Below are positions 22,606 through 35,150 of a DNA stretch of 64,000 nt, in pieces. This stretch comes from Colias croceus. Taxonomy: Eukaryota > Arthropoda > Insecta > Lepidoptera > Pieridae. The notes under the pieces are model-generated. The model was not told the DNA's origin. It did not search any database and saw only the letters and a list, made by a program, of their open reading frames with translations. The stretch spans positions 2,418,001 through 2,482,000 of the forward strand of contig NC_059543.1 of NCBI RefSeq assembly GCF_905220415.1, read 5' to 3'. Within the stretch, counting starts at the first letter, position 1; each line of letters starts with the position of its first letter. A program made the position numbers and the translations under genes.

Positions 22606-23053
22606 AACATTATTTTAAATGTGTCTGAAGTTTTCAACAATTGAGAATTGTATGATTGCTTTTAAAAAATATTTAACGAGCAAACATGTCATATTGGAAA
22701 TCAATAATCAATAAATTACAATAAATAAGTATACAAAGTCAAAAAAGCTTAAGTTATTTTGCCGCAGACCACATTTTAAAACCCTTTTTTTACAAATTAG
22801 AAGTTTTATATGCTTTGTCTTAACCTTTAAGTGTAAGAAGTAACAAATAATTCAAAAAACTGAAAAAAAAAAATTTTTTTTTAACCCTTATTTATTCCGA
22901 AACCGTATCAATTACGACATTTTACCAAAGAGTATTTCCTATTTGTATTTTGATGTACTATCGATTGGCACATGTTTCATCTCTTGCCGCCAAAATGAAG
23001 TTTTTTCAAAATTTCCAACTTTAGGTATACCAGTTAGGTTCCTTGTCTTTTTT

Positions 23054-23206
23054 ATGGGACCAATTCGACACCATCCCGCATCGAACAAAAAAAGAATCAC
23101 GTAAATCGGTTCAGAAACCTCGGAGTAATCGGTGTACATACATAAAAAAAACATACCGGCCGAATTGATAACCTCCTCCTTTTTTTGAAGTCGGTTAAAA
23201 AGGCGC
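23054..23206 (+). repeat. Repeat family R5, right part
   Basis: From ATGGGACCAATTCGACACC to TTTTTTTGAAGTCGGTTAAA. It continues the copy begun at 18152. Confidence 0.82.
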
Positions 23207-23215
23207 GGGAAATTG

Positions 23216-23395
23216 AAGTATATTCAAGCCACAGATAATAAAAAAAGACGTGTGGCTCTCGGGGACAATTAGCATGCCTTGAAGCCACACCTCCGAGCCC
23301 GTCGGAGTGAGGAGCGTGAGGTTTTTTCGTTACGGAATTTCTCGATTCGGTCCCCGCGCTCAAGGCCCGCAATAGAAGCTATGCAATAGCTTAAA
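23216..23395. repeat. R6 repeat copy, inverted relative to 7327
   Basis: ACGTGTGGCTCTCGGGGAC, AGCGTGAGGTTTTTTCGTTA, and CCGCGCTCAAGGCCCGC. Confidence 0.7.
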
Positions 23396-24481
23396 AGTAC
23401 AAGTAAAGAATTGTATAATCTGTGATAATATTCTTTCATTTTTTTGCATTCCTATAAAATCCAGAACCAATGTTTACGTTAATGTGCTCAAAAACTGGTC
23501 ATACCTGAGTTAATTATTCAATAAGCAAACTTGTATGATGTCATGATATGTGGACAGAATAAAATGAACCTTAATGCTTATAAATATAGTAGGTTATTGT
23601 GTACTTTGTTCAGATCAATGCAAGCTGATGATGGTCCTGATAACATTGCATTGGTGACTGTTTTACGAGTTTTTGAATGTATGTTAATCAGTCCGTAACC
23701 TTAAAGTACCTATGGGAATAAGGTAGGTAGTGTAATATTATATTATCTTCTCCTTTAAACGTACCTAAACTTAACATCCAAAAGGATTTTGTTGTTTTGA
23801 TATAACTTAAAAAGTACTTTATCGTTTTTCAACTGCTAGTTTATTCATTTGTATAGAAAATTCATTTATTCCTGAGTGATAAAGGGGCATCACGGGATCA
23901 AGCGACTAAGTAAGTACCTATTTGATTTATAGATAAAAACTAAAATAGTGCAAATATGTGTAAGTAGGTAATATTTATCTAAGTATGTAAGTACATACTT
24001 AAATATCGCTACAAAATTACGACAACTTTGTAAATAATATCTCACGTATTTTCCAATTAAGAGTAAACAAGACGAAAATATAAAACGTTAAAAGCAAGCA
24101 AAACTAATGACCGAGTTAAATTTTAACAGCTTAATTAGCATAATTACAAAATATGTACTTATTTCAGTTTATTTCGAGTCTAAATGACCAGGATGTTAAT
24201 AGTTTTCAACTAAATCTGTTCTTATGTTAATACCTTGTAACAAATTATGATAAACAATTAGGTAACTACGCACATTTTTTACAGTGCTTCCCGGTCTTAG
24301 TCCCGGTATATGACTAGAAAATGCAACGCAAAATTTAAATGTTTTTTTTTTAGATTATGTATGTAATGTAGTATACAGTAATGTAATATAACATTTAAAC
24401 ATTATTTTGCGTATAAATTATAAATCAGTTGATGATGCTTTTTAGGTTTACGTCACGCCTAAATAAATAGATAAATATATT
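23396..24481. other. AT-rich gap
   Basis: No gene or repeat is recognised. Confidence 0.6.
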
Positions 24482-24847
24482 TGTCCGTATTTAAGCAAAA
24501 AGGAACCAACCAGCAAATACGCACTTCTGAGATATCAAAGGATTTACAAAAACATTTGCAGCTCTGTTAGATGAAGTAAAATTAATATTTATTTTATTTA
24601 AATTCATTGATAAATTACTTATTTAAGTATGTGTATATAAATTTGTTCTGAATACTCTTAAACTTTCTAGATAATTAAGAAAATGTGCATGTGGTTCCTT
24701 TTAACATTTATCAATTGATAGGTTTTCTCTTATACAAAAAAGAACCACAACCCAGGGATTTAATGATATAAATGAAACTATGTATTTATAATATCGTAAT
24801 AAAGCTTTTATTAAAAAGATATATAAAATAATACATATAGAGGACGT

Positions 24848-26056
24848 TTATTCGACGTTATCATCAAATTGGATTTCGAAATCCACCTTATCTAGTCCAT
24901 CTATGTGGTCTTCTATTGCATCATCACTAATAAGATTGTTATAAAAACTCTGTGCATATTGTGGAATGAGATGTAATATGGCCTGAATATCGCTTGAAGG
25001 TGAAGAAAGCTTCTCCAGAGGCATCGACGTATAAGGTTCTTCGTTATCTTCTGTAATAAAAAGAAAAAAGCTTTAAATCAAAACAATAAAGCCGCGTGGC
25101 TTTTATACGTAGATATATGGCGACAGCAAAATATAATTAGTTCTTATAAAGCCGTGCCCCTACTAGACGACTAAGTATGTTGTAGGTACATGCGCTATGT
25201 ACAAAAAACTGGCTAAGTGCGAGTCGGACTCGCGCAACGAAGAGTTCCGTACCATTATCTATAAAAACGGCAAAAAAATCACGGTTTATTGTATGGGAGC
25301 CTCTTAAATATTTATTTTATTCTGTTTTTTAGTATTTGTTGTTACAGCGGCATCAGAAATACATCATCTATGAAAATTTCGACTGTCTAACTATCACAGT
25401 TCATGAGACAGAGGGACAGACAGACAGACGGACAGCGGAGTCTTAGTAATAGGGTCTCGTTTTACGTTTTGGGTACGGAACCCTAAAAATCACACGCAAC
25501 AGTGACCAAACCTAAAAAAAAATTAAATAAACTTGTTAAAATTTTCAATTTCGCGGGCTAGGGCCTTGTTCCGGTCAAAACAGTGACAGCGCGACTTTTA
25601 AAATCAAACAAATTATTATATGCGCTGAATGTACTGTACTGAATCTGAATCTAAACGTATTTTACCAAAATAGTAGGTAGGTACCTAGATCATCGACAGT
25701 TGATTTTAAAACAGGGTTTAGTAGTTTCATCTCACAATGACAGATGAATCGTAACAAAATGACTCTTAATAATTCGACTCGCCTTCGTGAACAACAACAG
25801 TGTCGTTAAAATACGTAAATCCACACAGGATTCCTCTTGTACTTACTAATTAATGAACTATCTTTTTAAAATCACTCCACAATCGGGAATGAATCAAAAG
25901 TGGATAAAGCGTACATACCTGCATCTCATAGATTCAATAAGTACTTAAATGCATTAAATAAAACTACTTACCCGTTGTATCTTCATTATTATCTTTGGTG
26001 TTCGTCTCCAATGCTTTTCTTTCCAATTGCTTCCTTATTTATTTATTACTAAACAT
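24848..26056 (-). CDS. Small spliced gene inside the TIR transposon, unknown product
   Basis: The last exon, 25050-24848, follows a TTTTTATTACAG acceptor and encodes 66 residues ending DFEIQFDDNVE, strongly acidic with no known domain. The preceding exon runs to 25972, ends in a GTAAGT donor, and joins in phase (KDNNEDTT then EDNEEPYTS). Upstream the frame from ATG at 26056 meets TAA after five codons. The true start may therefore be spliced from further upstream: a GTAAGT donor lies near 26103 and TATATA near 26217. It may be the remains of a transposase gene whose core was deleted, or an accessory protein. I do not recognise it. Confidence 0.4.
25202..25492 (+). repeat. Interspersed repeat family R7 (GGGTACGGAACCCTAAAAA type)
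   Basis: AGTGCGAGTCGGACTCGCGC at the left, GACAGACAGACGGACAGCGG in the middle, GGGTACGGAACCCTAAAAAT at the right: a very common lepidopteran repeat. It interrupts the intron of the small gene. A fragment recurs at 31590-31682. Confidence 0.8.
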
Positions 26057-26778
26057 TTTCACATTTAATTTTAAAGGTAATTAACAAAAACAATAGAACT
26101 TACTTCGCGGAGAAAAAAAACGGCCGTCACGTATTCGAAATACTTCGCTGAATGTCACCTATATTGACAGATGTTCGACGTTTTACTTTAAAAATTGGAG
26201 TTTTGCACTTTGAGCTATATAAGACGTAATGAAATACGTTGTTTAAAGATGAGAAGCATTCTGCATTGTGCACAAGTCAAGGCATTTGGTTCCGTATAGC
26301 GATGATGGGTTTCTGGATGTTTTACAATATTTATTTATGCATGATAGAACCGAATGCTTGTGGTTTTATTTTGCAATAAAAAATTACAATTAAATTATGA
26401 ATTTATTTTACGCATAACCATACCACAGAAACCTGGTTCCATTTTGTGTATTAAAAATAATTTTTATTGATAGAAATATGTGTACTGTATAATGGTACCA
26501 AGTATCTGCGGATCTGTTTTGTATATAATGACATGATAGTAATATCGTTTATTTGTATGAACAAAGCAGTCCCGTAGTGCTGTGGTTCGGTTTTGCTTCA
26601 TATGTATTATTCGTTGTTGCTGGTGGTTCCTTTCTGCTTTTAGTATACCTTGTTTCCAAGGTAAAATTCATGTGGTTCTTGTTTGTATAAGAATTTAGAC
26701 CACTTTTAAATGAGTATTCTTCAAGAAACGGAAAAAAGCAAATTTGTCGAGTGGTTCCATTTTGCATAAATACGGACA

Positions 26779-27464
26779 TTTATTCTCATTACTCAATTCC
26801 CTCAAAATATAGTTCTAGTTTGTTAGAGTCGTAGGCTCGTAGCCAATATAAATTATTAAGACTATGTTATACCTAAGTTATTAAGACAATGTATTTTTTT
26901 CAAGTATAAATTGTGTCACTATTTCCTAGTTAGTCTGTAAACATGACAACAAACTGCGTATTTATGTCCGTGATTTGTTACACATCAATACTTTCATTCA
27001 CAGTTAATTAGTTTCATTTAACGAAGCACAGCGACCAAGTACAAGGCTAGTGTTTTTTTATACCGTCTTGTTTTTTTATGACGGCCCAATTCTTTCACTG
27101 GGACAATGGAACGTGCCAATGAACAAATTTTTTTTAAACAAAATTCCTTCTATAAAAACATAGGAAACTATATCGTCTGGTATTTTCATCCGACTACAAA
27201 AAGGAGGTTCTCAACTGTATGTTTGGGTTTGTTACTACAGGAAATTTGCCTGGGGGTCCGATTTTGGACGAAATGAAATCTAAATAGGTAGATCGTGTTA
27301 ATAGGATAGGTAATATTAACAGCACTGCATTTTATTATTCTTTATTTTTACCGAATTATATAGTTCTTTGTTAAGTTTACCAAGGCAAAAAAAAAATTGA
27401 TAAAAATTGGGAATATTATACAGCTGTAGGTACGATTTAATATTTTCATTGGTCTATTTTTAAC
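26779..27464. other. AT-rich gap
   Basis: No gene is recognised. Confidence 0.6.
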
Positions 27465-27722
27465 CGACATCAAAAAAAAGGAGGAGGTTATCAATTCGAC
27501 CGGTAAGTTTTTTTTTATGTATGTACCTACACCGATTATGCCGAGGTTTTTAAACCGATTTACGTGATTATTTTTTTTGTTCAATGCGGGATGGTGTCGA
27601 ATTGGTCCCATAATAAATTTTATTCGGATAGGCCCAGTAGTTTTTATTTTATGAGCATTTTTATCTGTATTTGTAAATGTTGCAAGTGCAAGTTTGAAGT
27701 CGGTTGTTTTTAACGCAGTTAT
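27465..27722 (-). repeat. R5 repeat, unsplit inverted copy
   Basis: ACCGACATCAAAAAAAAGGA at one end, CGATTATGCCGAGG, GGGATGGTGTCGAATTGGTC, and GAAGTCGGTTGTTTTTAACG at the other end. Its continuous middle shows what the copy at 18152/23206 looked like before insertion. Confidence 0.82.
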
Positions 27723-27956
27723 CACTTGTAGTGTTGTTGCTTAGGTACACAGCTTAGGTATCATAGAAAGTTGCCATTCTTACGAAAAATATTTAGGTAA
27801 TAAGTATCTAGATCATAGATACTATTTGATTGAATAGATCAGTGTAAATCAACACTGTGAAGGTGTACAAATTAATTATGGACTACAACAATATGTTTAC
27901 AAATTAATTTGCATGCTTATACATATAGTGCAATTATATAGACACGGCAAATAAAG

Positions 27957-28190
27957 CCCGGCATTCACTACACGCGCCGCGAGCCGAGCCCCGAGCCGTA
28001 CCAATCCGTGGACAAATCCGTCATCGCCCACACACTACTCGTCTATCACTATCCGTCTCCAGACGGCGTCCGGCGAGCGCCGCGCCGAGCCGCGAGCCGC
28101 GCACAACTACACATACACACGCAGATTTGTCCGCGGACTTGTCGCCAGCTACAAATCCAGCGGATGGGTGCGCCTGTGAATGGTACCCTT
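27957..28190. repeat. GC-rich island, probable repeat
   Basis: A locally GC-rich block (CGCGCCGCGAGCCGAGCC, GACGGCGTCCG, GCCGCGAGCCGCG) stands in AT-rich surroundings. The ends CATTCAC.. and ..GTGAATG are weakly inverted. The 69-codon frame inside it has no recognisable domain. A MITE is more likely than a gene or promoter. Confidence 0.4.
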
Positions 28191-28645
28191 AAGGGTTGCC
28201 AGATCCATCAATTTTAAGAGTTAATGCTGATGTTTGCGTATAATTGAATTTTCTGTAAGGAAAATGGACCCTTGAATTGTACAACTAAAACTAAAAATCT
28301 TAACACACTAAATCTAATAAATATATATAATATAGGAAATAATTGCCTATATAAGAACCATTTTCCATCCCACCTTATTCTAGGGTTCACGAGTAATCAT
28401 ACGTGCAATTACATTTATTATCTTTTCACTGTCAACCCTGCATGAACCGAGATTTTGCGCAGGATAATATCAACTGAAGGTTGGTGTATGCACTGGTATT
28501 TATAAAACCCTCGTTATTAATGTACGAAGGTCATGACAAGGCGATTTCCGTCTCTCTGTTTCCGATTGCGACCTTTGTGACTTTTTATCCGTTTTAAACA
28601 AATTATCCTTAGTGGACAACATTTAAATCGATGTTGTATCTATCT

Positions 28646-28826
28646 ACATTAATATTATAAAGAAGAAAACTTTGTTTGTTTGATTGTAATGAATAGGCTC
28701 ATAAAATACTGGACCGATTTTGATGAAATTTGGCACAGACAATCTTTAGACCCTGAGAAAGAACATAGGCTACCTTTTATAGCGAAATATGTATCACGAG
28801 CGAAGCCGGGGCGGACCGTTTTATAT
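28646..28826 (-). repeat. R2 repeat copy
   Basis: ATATTATAAAGAAGAAAAC at the left; AGCGAAGCCGGGGCGGACC at the right. Confidence 0.75.
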
Positions 28827-28892
28827 TTAAGTACCTACATGTCTAGATCTACAGGTTCGGATAGGAATTTGCTTATCATGATAATAAAATAA

Positions 28893-30359
28893 GGAGTGAA
28901 AAAAATATAGTGGGGAACGTTTTCCACGTGACAGATAATTAATTTAAGTAACATGTACATTATATTGCAGTGTACTGCGAATTAGTTTGTATAGTTATTT
29001 TAGGTTTACTAACATTAAATTCTAGGAAATTCTGCACAGAGGAAGCGAGATATAAGGTAAAGATCTAAACCAGGCCAGTTTTTACGATAATCTGTATTGT
29101 AAACAGCTCCAATACGTCGATAAATCAACTAAATTTAGTGTAAATATACCAGATGCATTATGGCTTTCTACATTATTCAATCACGAGTTTGTTATTTTAT
29201 TAAAATGGGTGAACAATGGTTTTTATACAGTGTAGTCGTGTAAGTTTAATTTTATAATGCTGGCAATTTTTTTTTTGTAAAAAAGTCATATTATGATAAA
29301 TACCTAGTAATAATTAATATTACCTAGGTACAAGGATCTAGGAAATTGCCAATGGACTTTTTTTAACTATTACATTCAACATAGAAAAAAATATATAGAT
29401 AGAATGAAAATAACAAGCATCAAGCAGAAACATGGTCAACACTCAACGCTAACGAAGACTACCCATATGTTTAGATTCATGTGTGTCTACTGTCTATTAG
29501 TCCATGTTCTTAGTTTGGAAATAGGGCTAGATATTTTATGATAAAAGTTCACTTTAAATAATCGCCCCGAATCCTATTCATAATATTTATAAAATAAATA
29601 CATAAATATGTATTACCACATTTTCTTTGATATTCAAATAACCTACATATGAACGCACATCGATTAGGCTGTCGTACGTTTAACATTATACAAATGTTGA
29701 TAACAAAAATATTTTAAACTCGAAAATGTTTACGCAATAAATTAAATAAACTGTGACTAATTTGTATGGTATTGAAGTTGTATTTTACGTTACACGTTTG
29801 CTTCGTCTGTACATATTGATTGTACAAATCCTACTCTATGAAAAGAGTAAAGTACCTACTAATTATAAATTATACTTTATGCTGAAAGACCCATTTTTTT
29901 AAGCTTGTCAAACAATTCGAGATAATGTGTGTAAATTTGCAAGGTTTTTGAGAGTAGGTTACAGATAAGTATTTTTCAAAGCTTTGGTTATATAAATGGT
30001 TACATGTGGATTATTTTTTTACCACATAAATAACCTGTCCTGTACAGAAAAATATCCTGTGAAATAAAGTAATTTCGCCTATGAACTGGATTTATTGTAT
30101 TTTGTGTTGTATGCATAATATAGGTGTAATATTCTCTTGCACTTAGAACAGGAAAGGTTATTTACAAAGTGCATCTTATCTAGAAAATGCTACATGAATC
30201 TAAGATGCCATTGTAAATGCCCCATTTACCAAACTACACTTGGCTGCACAAAGTACAAACGCTCGTAAATTTTGCTTCCGTAGTTATCAATAATAATTAA
30301 TTTGTGTGTGAGCAAAGAATCTTTGATGAGTTATAAGAATTTGTTGTATTCATCATCAC
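28893..30359. other. AT-rich gap
   Basis: No gene or repeat is recognised. Confidence 0.6.
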
Positions 30360-30540
30360 TACATAGTATAAAACAAAGTCGCTTTCTCTGTCCCTATGTC
30401 CCTTTGTATGCTTAAATCTTTAAAACTACGCAACGGATTTCAATGTGTTTTTTTTAATAGATAGAGTGATTCAATAGGAAGGTTTTAGTATATATTAGGT
30501 TTTAGACAAAGCGGGCGAAGCCGCGGGCGGTAAGCTAGTT
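30360..30540 (+). repeat. R4 repeat copy
   Basis: AACTACGCAACGGATTTCAA in the middle and GCGGGCGAAGCCGCGGGCGG at the end, followed by TAAGCTAGTTAT. Confidence 0.7.
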
Positions 30541-32021
30541 ATCCATAAAGGTAGTTTTGGAGGTATACAATATAGGCATACCTATGTGTTTTAATTTTAT
30601 ATGTCCAGCAGGACAGGAGGACTTAATAGATATCCGGATTAAGGAAGATTTATGGAATTGCACACAATATTATACACTTTACTTATAAAATCAACTCAAA
30701 GAGATTAAAGCAAGCAAACAAAGCAGTCTATAATGAAGGACATGCATAAGAAATAGGTCTCGAGATTTCTAACCCAGGGCTTATCAAATGGATTATAATA
30801 TATTACTGTATCGACGTATCATATCAGAAAATCTTATGTCCCCAAGCAATACATGTCACTACAATGTGATAAGCAAGACATGATGTATTACAGGATTGTC
30901 ACGATAAATGTGATCTATCAGTGACAGTAATGGAAAGGTTGTATTTTATTATATTTTAAATTTAGAGGCAATGCCAACCGTGTGTTATTGAGATGTTATC
31001 TTTTATCTGTTAGGTCATGTTAAGATTACTTTAGATGTAATTTTTTTAAGTCTGTAAGTTTTATTTACTGGCAGCCAAATTGGGTTTTTATGTAATGTCA
31101 CGAGATGAAATGATGGGATTATAATGGCAAAAAATAGGGAGGAATGAGGATAAGGTAGGGATAATCATGAAGAATTTTTTTATTTGTTTAAAATGAGAAT
31201 ATTTCTTAACATAGTTGATTGGAGTAATGTAGGTACGATTATAGATGTAGATTAAGGGCCGGGCCCTAATGGCTTACCTGTTTACCTAACAGTTAACACT
31301 TTTTGACGTAAATTTAGATAGATTAGATAAGCTAAACACAAAATATCAGGAAGCTGTGGAACCTCAAACTTACATATAGATCATACACTTGAATATAGAA
31401 ACTAACTAGGTATCCTTGATAGAGATTACTCTCCATATTTCGTTCCATTTTCATGAAACTTTTACTTCAGAACGCACTCATTTTTTATGCAATTATATTT
31501 TTTGTATTTACATCTCGTGTAGCACCCTCCCTTAGCTGAAGAAATTTGATTAATTTCTTTACCTAGGTACCTACTATCTATCTTCGGTCAAGTCAGAGTC
31601 GGACTAGCGTCTAAGGGTTCCGTGACAATAACCTACTGCTGAAACATCCTGTTTCATCCTTTGGGTACGGAACCGTAAAAATAACCTACGTAGGTAGGGT
31701 ACCTATAATTATGTTATTCATGTGCACTGTGTAAAATTGCGAATTACATGACATTGTTTAGTTTATTTATCAAGGTCATTGCTAATTTCCTATGCATTGA
31801 GGACCTATTACATGTCTACCATATTGATGGAATGCATGCAATACTAAAGTATTTTTAAATTTTAAAACTATGAATAAATTAACTATTATTTATAAAACAT
31901 CTTTAGATTTATTTATTTCTTAATCAGTTCAATTATTAACATTTATCCTTATCAAAGAAAATACAGAGTAAATTCATAACGAATTCAGTCATTATATTGC
32001 CGTAAAATAGCAATTTATATG
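30541..32021. other. AT-rich gap with an R7 fragment
   Basis: A fragment of R7 lies at about 31590-31682 (AGAGTCGGACTAGCG and TTGGGTACGGAACC). No gene is recognised. Confidence 0.6.
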
Positions 32022-32465
32022 CGTAATAACACCGGAAGGAAGTTAGCGCGGAAAGTTTTTTTTTTATTATTATTAATATCTCAAAAAATTGCTCCTTAAA
32101 TGCTCCATCAGAATCTGTAATTGCTCCACTTCTATAATTATTAGTTTATTTATAATTAATTTAAAAAAAAAAAACCAAATACTGAAAACTTGATTTCCCT
32201 ATAGAATGAAAAATATTCACTTTTCATAAAAAAATTTTTTCCAGAAAAATTGCTCCCGATTTGCTCTATCAATTACAAAAAAAATTATTTAATTTTGATA
32301 ATTTTTACAATAATTAACTGAAAAACTATGTTTGCATAGTAAACTACTGCGCTGTGACGTCATCAATTATTGTCGTTGCGACGCATAAGGGCCATATTTA
32401 CATGTATCAGCACTGCAGTGATATGTATAGACCTTAATGTTTATGTTTTCTTATTTATATTATTC

Positions 32466-32682
32466 ACTAGATTTCCGCCCGCGGCTTCGCCCGCGTTTTC
32501 ATAGGAAAACCCGCATAGTTCCCGTTCCCGTGGGATTACCGGGATAAAACCTATCCTATGTGTTAATCCAAGTTACGGTCTATCTGTGTGCTAAATTTCA
32601 TTGTAATCGGTTCAGTAGTATTTGCGTGAATGAGTAACAAACACACACACATCCTCACAAACTTTCGCATTTATTATATTAC
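32466..32682 (+). repeat. Interspersed repeat family R3 (CTTTCCGCCCGCGGCTTCGC type)
   Basis: TCCGCCCGCGGCTTCGCCCG, CCCGTTCCCGTGGGATTACC, and ATAAAACCTATCCTATGT. It abuts an R2 copy. Confidence 0.78.
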
Positions 32683-32866
32683 TAGCGGTCCGCCCCGGCT
32701 TCGCCCGTGGTACATATTTCGCAATAAAAGGTAGCCTATGTTCTTTCTCAGGGTCTAAAGATTGTCTGTGCCAAATTTCATCAAAATCGGTATAGTAGTT
32801 TATGCGTGAAAACCATACATACATACATACAAACCTTTCCTCTTTATAATATTAGTATAGAAGTAT
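32683..32866 (+). repeat. R2 repeat copy
   Basis: ACTAGCGGTCCGCCCCGGCT at the left; TCTTTATAATATTAGTATAG at the right. Confidence 0.78.
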
Positions 32867-33422
32867 AGATTAGTAGGATGGTATTACTTAAAAGGTTATT
32901 AATTATTATCATGTAATTATTTGGTTCTGATCACAGATCACAGAAACTAAAGGGTTCTGATGATAAGAATAATAAGAAATAATTATAATTTTTGTTTTAT
33001 TGAGTCTTCAAGTTAGGATTGCAGGTTCGAATGATAATAATTTTTGTGTATCATCGTATATATTACATATAACATAATATGGAGACATTTCATCATGTCC
33101 ACAACTATATCAAGGTTAGTAATAAATATTTCTACTATCAATTATCATCAAAGTATTAAATCGGTAATAAGTATTTTTATAATTGAATTTGAATTTCTGT
33201 TTACTATAAGAAAAATTAATAGGCACTTTTTATTTTAGGGTGTGAAGGGATTCAGTCAAGGAGTTTTAAATTATTGAAGAGTGGTAATTATTTAGAAGTA
33301 GGGTTCGCGAAAAAATTGAGCCCTACTTTTATATAATCACCTGAAAATTTTTCACTAGAGTATGAATAATAAAATATGTGCTAATTATAAAGAATTTTAT
33401 TTTTGACAAAAGGTTTTACATA

Positions 33423-33590
33423 CAAGACATAACTGCGCTAAAAACAATCGACTTCAAACTTGCACTTGCAACATTTACAAATACAGACAAAAATGCTCAT
33501 AAAATAAAATACTGGGCCTATCCTAATAAAATTTTTATGGGACCAATTCGACACCATCCCGCATCGAACAAAAAAAGAATCACGTAAATG
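33423..33590 (+). repeat. R5 repeat, unsplit copy
   Basis: AACTGCGCTAAAAACAATCG through TTTTTATGGGACCAATTCG to GAATCACGTAAAT, continuous at the point where the copy at 18152 is interrupted. Confidence 0.82.
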
Positions 33591-33707
33591 ATTTATTAAA
33601 TAATTCACAAAACACGAAGATTGAATTTGATATTTTTGGTTTTATGACATTCAAATGCTTTATAAATATAAATTTATAAATATAAAGAATATAAACATTC
33701 GATCACG

Positions 33708-33750
33708 AAATTATGCGGGTTCGAGTCCCGCCTCGTGATCGAATTTTTTC
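33708..33750 (+). repeat. tRNA B-box-like fragment
   Basis: GGTTCGAGTCCCGCCTCGTG resembles the T-arm of a tRNA. Similar fragments are at 7690-7720 and, inverted, at 59945-59985 and 60185-60225. There is no complete tRNA around any of them; they are probably SINE heads. Confidence 0.5.
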
Positions 33751-33751
33751 T

Positions 33752-33986
33752 ATCTATACAAATATTATAAAGAGGAAAGGTTTGATTTTTTGTTTGTTTG
33801 TTTGTTTGTATGAATTGAATAGGCTCCGAAACTACTTGGCAGATTTGAAAAATTCTTTCACCATTCGAAAGCTACATTATCCACGAGTAACATAGGCTAG
33901 GTTTTATCCCTGAAATCCCACGGGAACGGGAACTATGCGGGTTTTTCTTTGAAAACGCGGGCGAAGCCGCGGGCGGAAAGCTAGTT
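33752..33986 (-). repeat. R3 repeat copy
   Basis: ATATTATAAAGAGGAAAGG at the left and GGGCGAAGCCGCGGGCGGAA at the right. Confidence 0.78.
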
Positions 33987-34207
33987 CTTTATAAATTTAT
34001 AAAACACGAAGATTTTAAAAATGTAACCAATGAACACAATCAATATTAGATTAATTGTAATGGTGTATAAAAAGTATTATGTCCTATGGAATTCTACTAT
34101 GGGGCAGGGCAGCAGATATAGAAACTACCTATATTTATCTTACAGAAAAGAGCCATTCGCTCTATATATAATTTACGTGCTCGGGACTCGCTAAGAGATC
34201 TCTTTAA

Positions 34208-35150
34208 GAGTAAGTGAATATTTTTCATTCTATAGGGAAATCAAGTTTTCAGTATTTGGATTTTTTAAAAAATTAATTATAAATAAACTAATAATTATAG
34301 AAGTGGAGCAATTACTGATTCTGATGGAACATTTAAGGAGAAATTTTTTTGCAAAAAAATTTTTTATGAAAAGTGAATATTTTTCATTCTATAGGGAAAT
34401 CAAGTTTTCAGTTTTTGGATTTTTTTTTAAATTAATTATAAATAAACTAATAATTATAGAAGTGGAGCAATTACTGATTCTGATGGAGCATTTAAGGAGC
34501 AATTTTTTTGCAAAAAAATTTTTTATGAAAAGTGAATATTTTTCATTCTATAGGGAAATCAAGTTTTCAGTATTTGGATTTTTTTTAAATTAATTATAAA
34601 TAAACTAATACTTATAGAAGTGGAGCAATTACTGATTCTGATGGAGCATTTAAGGAGCAATTTTTTTGCAAAAAAATTTTTTATGAAAAGTGAATATTTT
34701 TCATTCTATAGGGAAATCAAGTTTTCAGTATTTGGATTTTTTAAAAAATTAATTATAAATAAACTAATAATTATAGAAGTGGAGCAATTACTGATTCTGA
34801 TGGAGCATTTAAGGAGCAATTTTTTTGCAAAAAAAATTTTTATGAAAAGTGAATATTTTTCATTCTATAAGGAAATCAAGTTTTCAGTATTTGGATTTTT
34901 TTTAAAATTAATTATAAATAAACTAATAATTATAGAAGTGGAGCAATTACTGATTCTGATGGAGCATTTAAGGAGCAATTTTTTTGCAAAAAAATTTTTT
35001 ATGAAAAGTGAATATTTTTCATTCTATAGGGAAATCAAGTTTTCAGTATTTGGATTTTTTAAAAAATTAATTATAAATAAACTAATAATTATAGAAGTGG
35101 AGCAATTACTGATTCTGATGGAGCATTTAAGGAGCAATTTTTTGAGATAT
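34208..35150. repeat. Tandem array, 159-bp unit, about six copies
   Basis: The word AAGTGGAGCAATTACTG starts at 34301, 34460, 34618, 34777, 34936 and 35095, giving periods of 158-159 bp. Because 159 is divisible by three, long open frames (34303-34593, 34620-35153) run through it; they are a product of the repeat, not genes. Confidence 0.95.

Larger units (their letters stand above)
18266..23053 (+). mobile_element. DNA transposon with long inverted repeats and DDE/SWIM transposase
   Basis: Inverted repeats of at least 210 bp match between 18327-18541 and 22787-22995 (for example CATTTTGGCGGCAAGAGATG and GGTTTCGGAATAAATAAG-type words), and the match continues outward with GGTATACCT. The element splits a copy of repeat R5. 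ATGGGAC stands at both junctions (18259-18265 and 23054-23060), a candidate 7-bp duplication. Inside is one transposase gene on the plus strand with an intron. The outermost ends do not align cleanly, so the exact limits are uncertain by about 20 bp. Confidence 0.82.
24482..26778. mobile_element. TIR transposon with GTGGTTCC-type subterminal repeats
   Basis: Both ends read TGTCCGTATTTA inward, and the match extends about 29 bp with few changes (GCAAAA(A/T)GGAACCA). Words like GTGGTTCC..TTTTGC recur near both ends, for example near 24690, 24740, 26355, 26430, 26580, 26620, 26672 and 26750. No target duplication is clear and no transposase is seen. It encloses a small spliced gene on the minus strand and an R7 repeat (25202-25492). 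Superfamily unknown. Confidence 0.72.
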
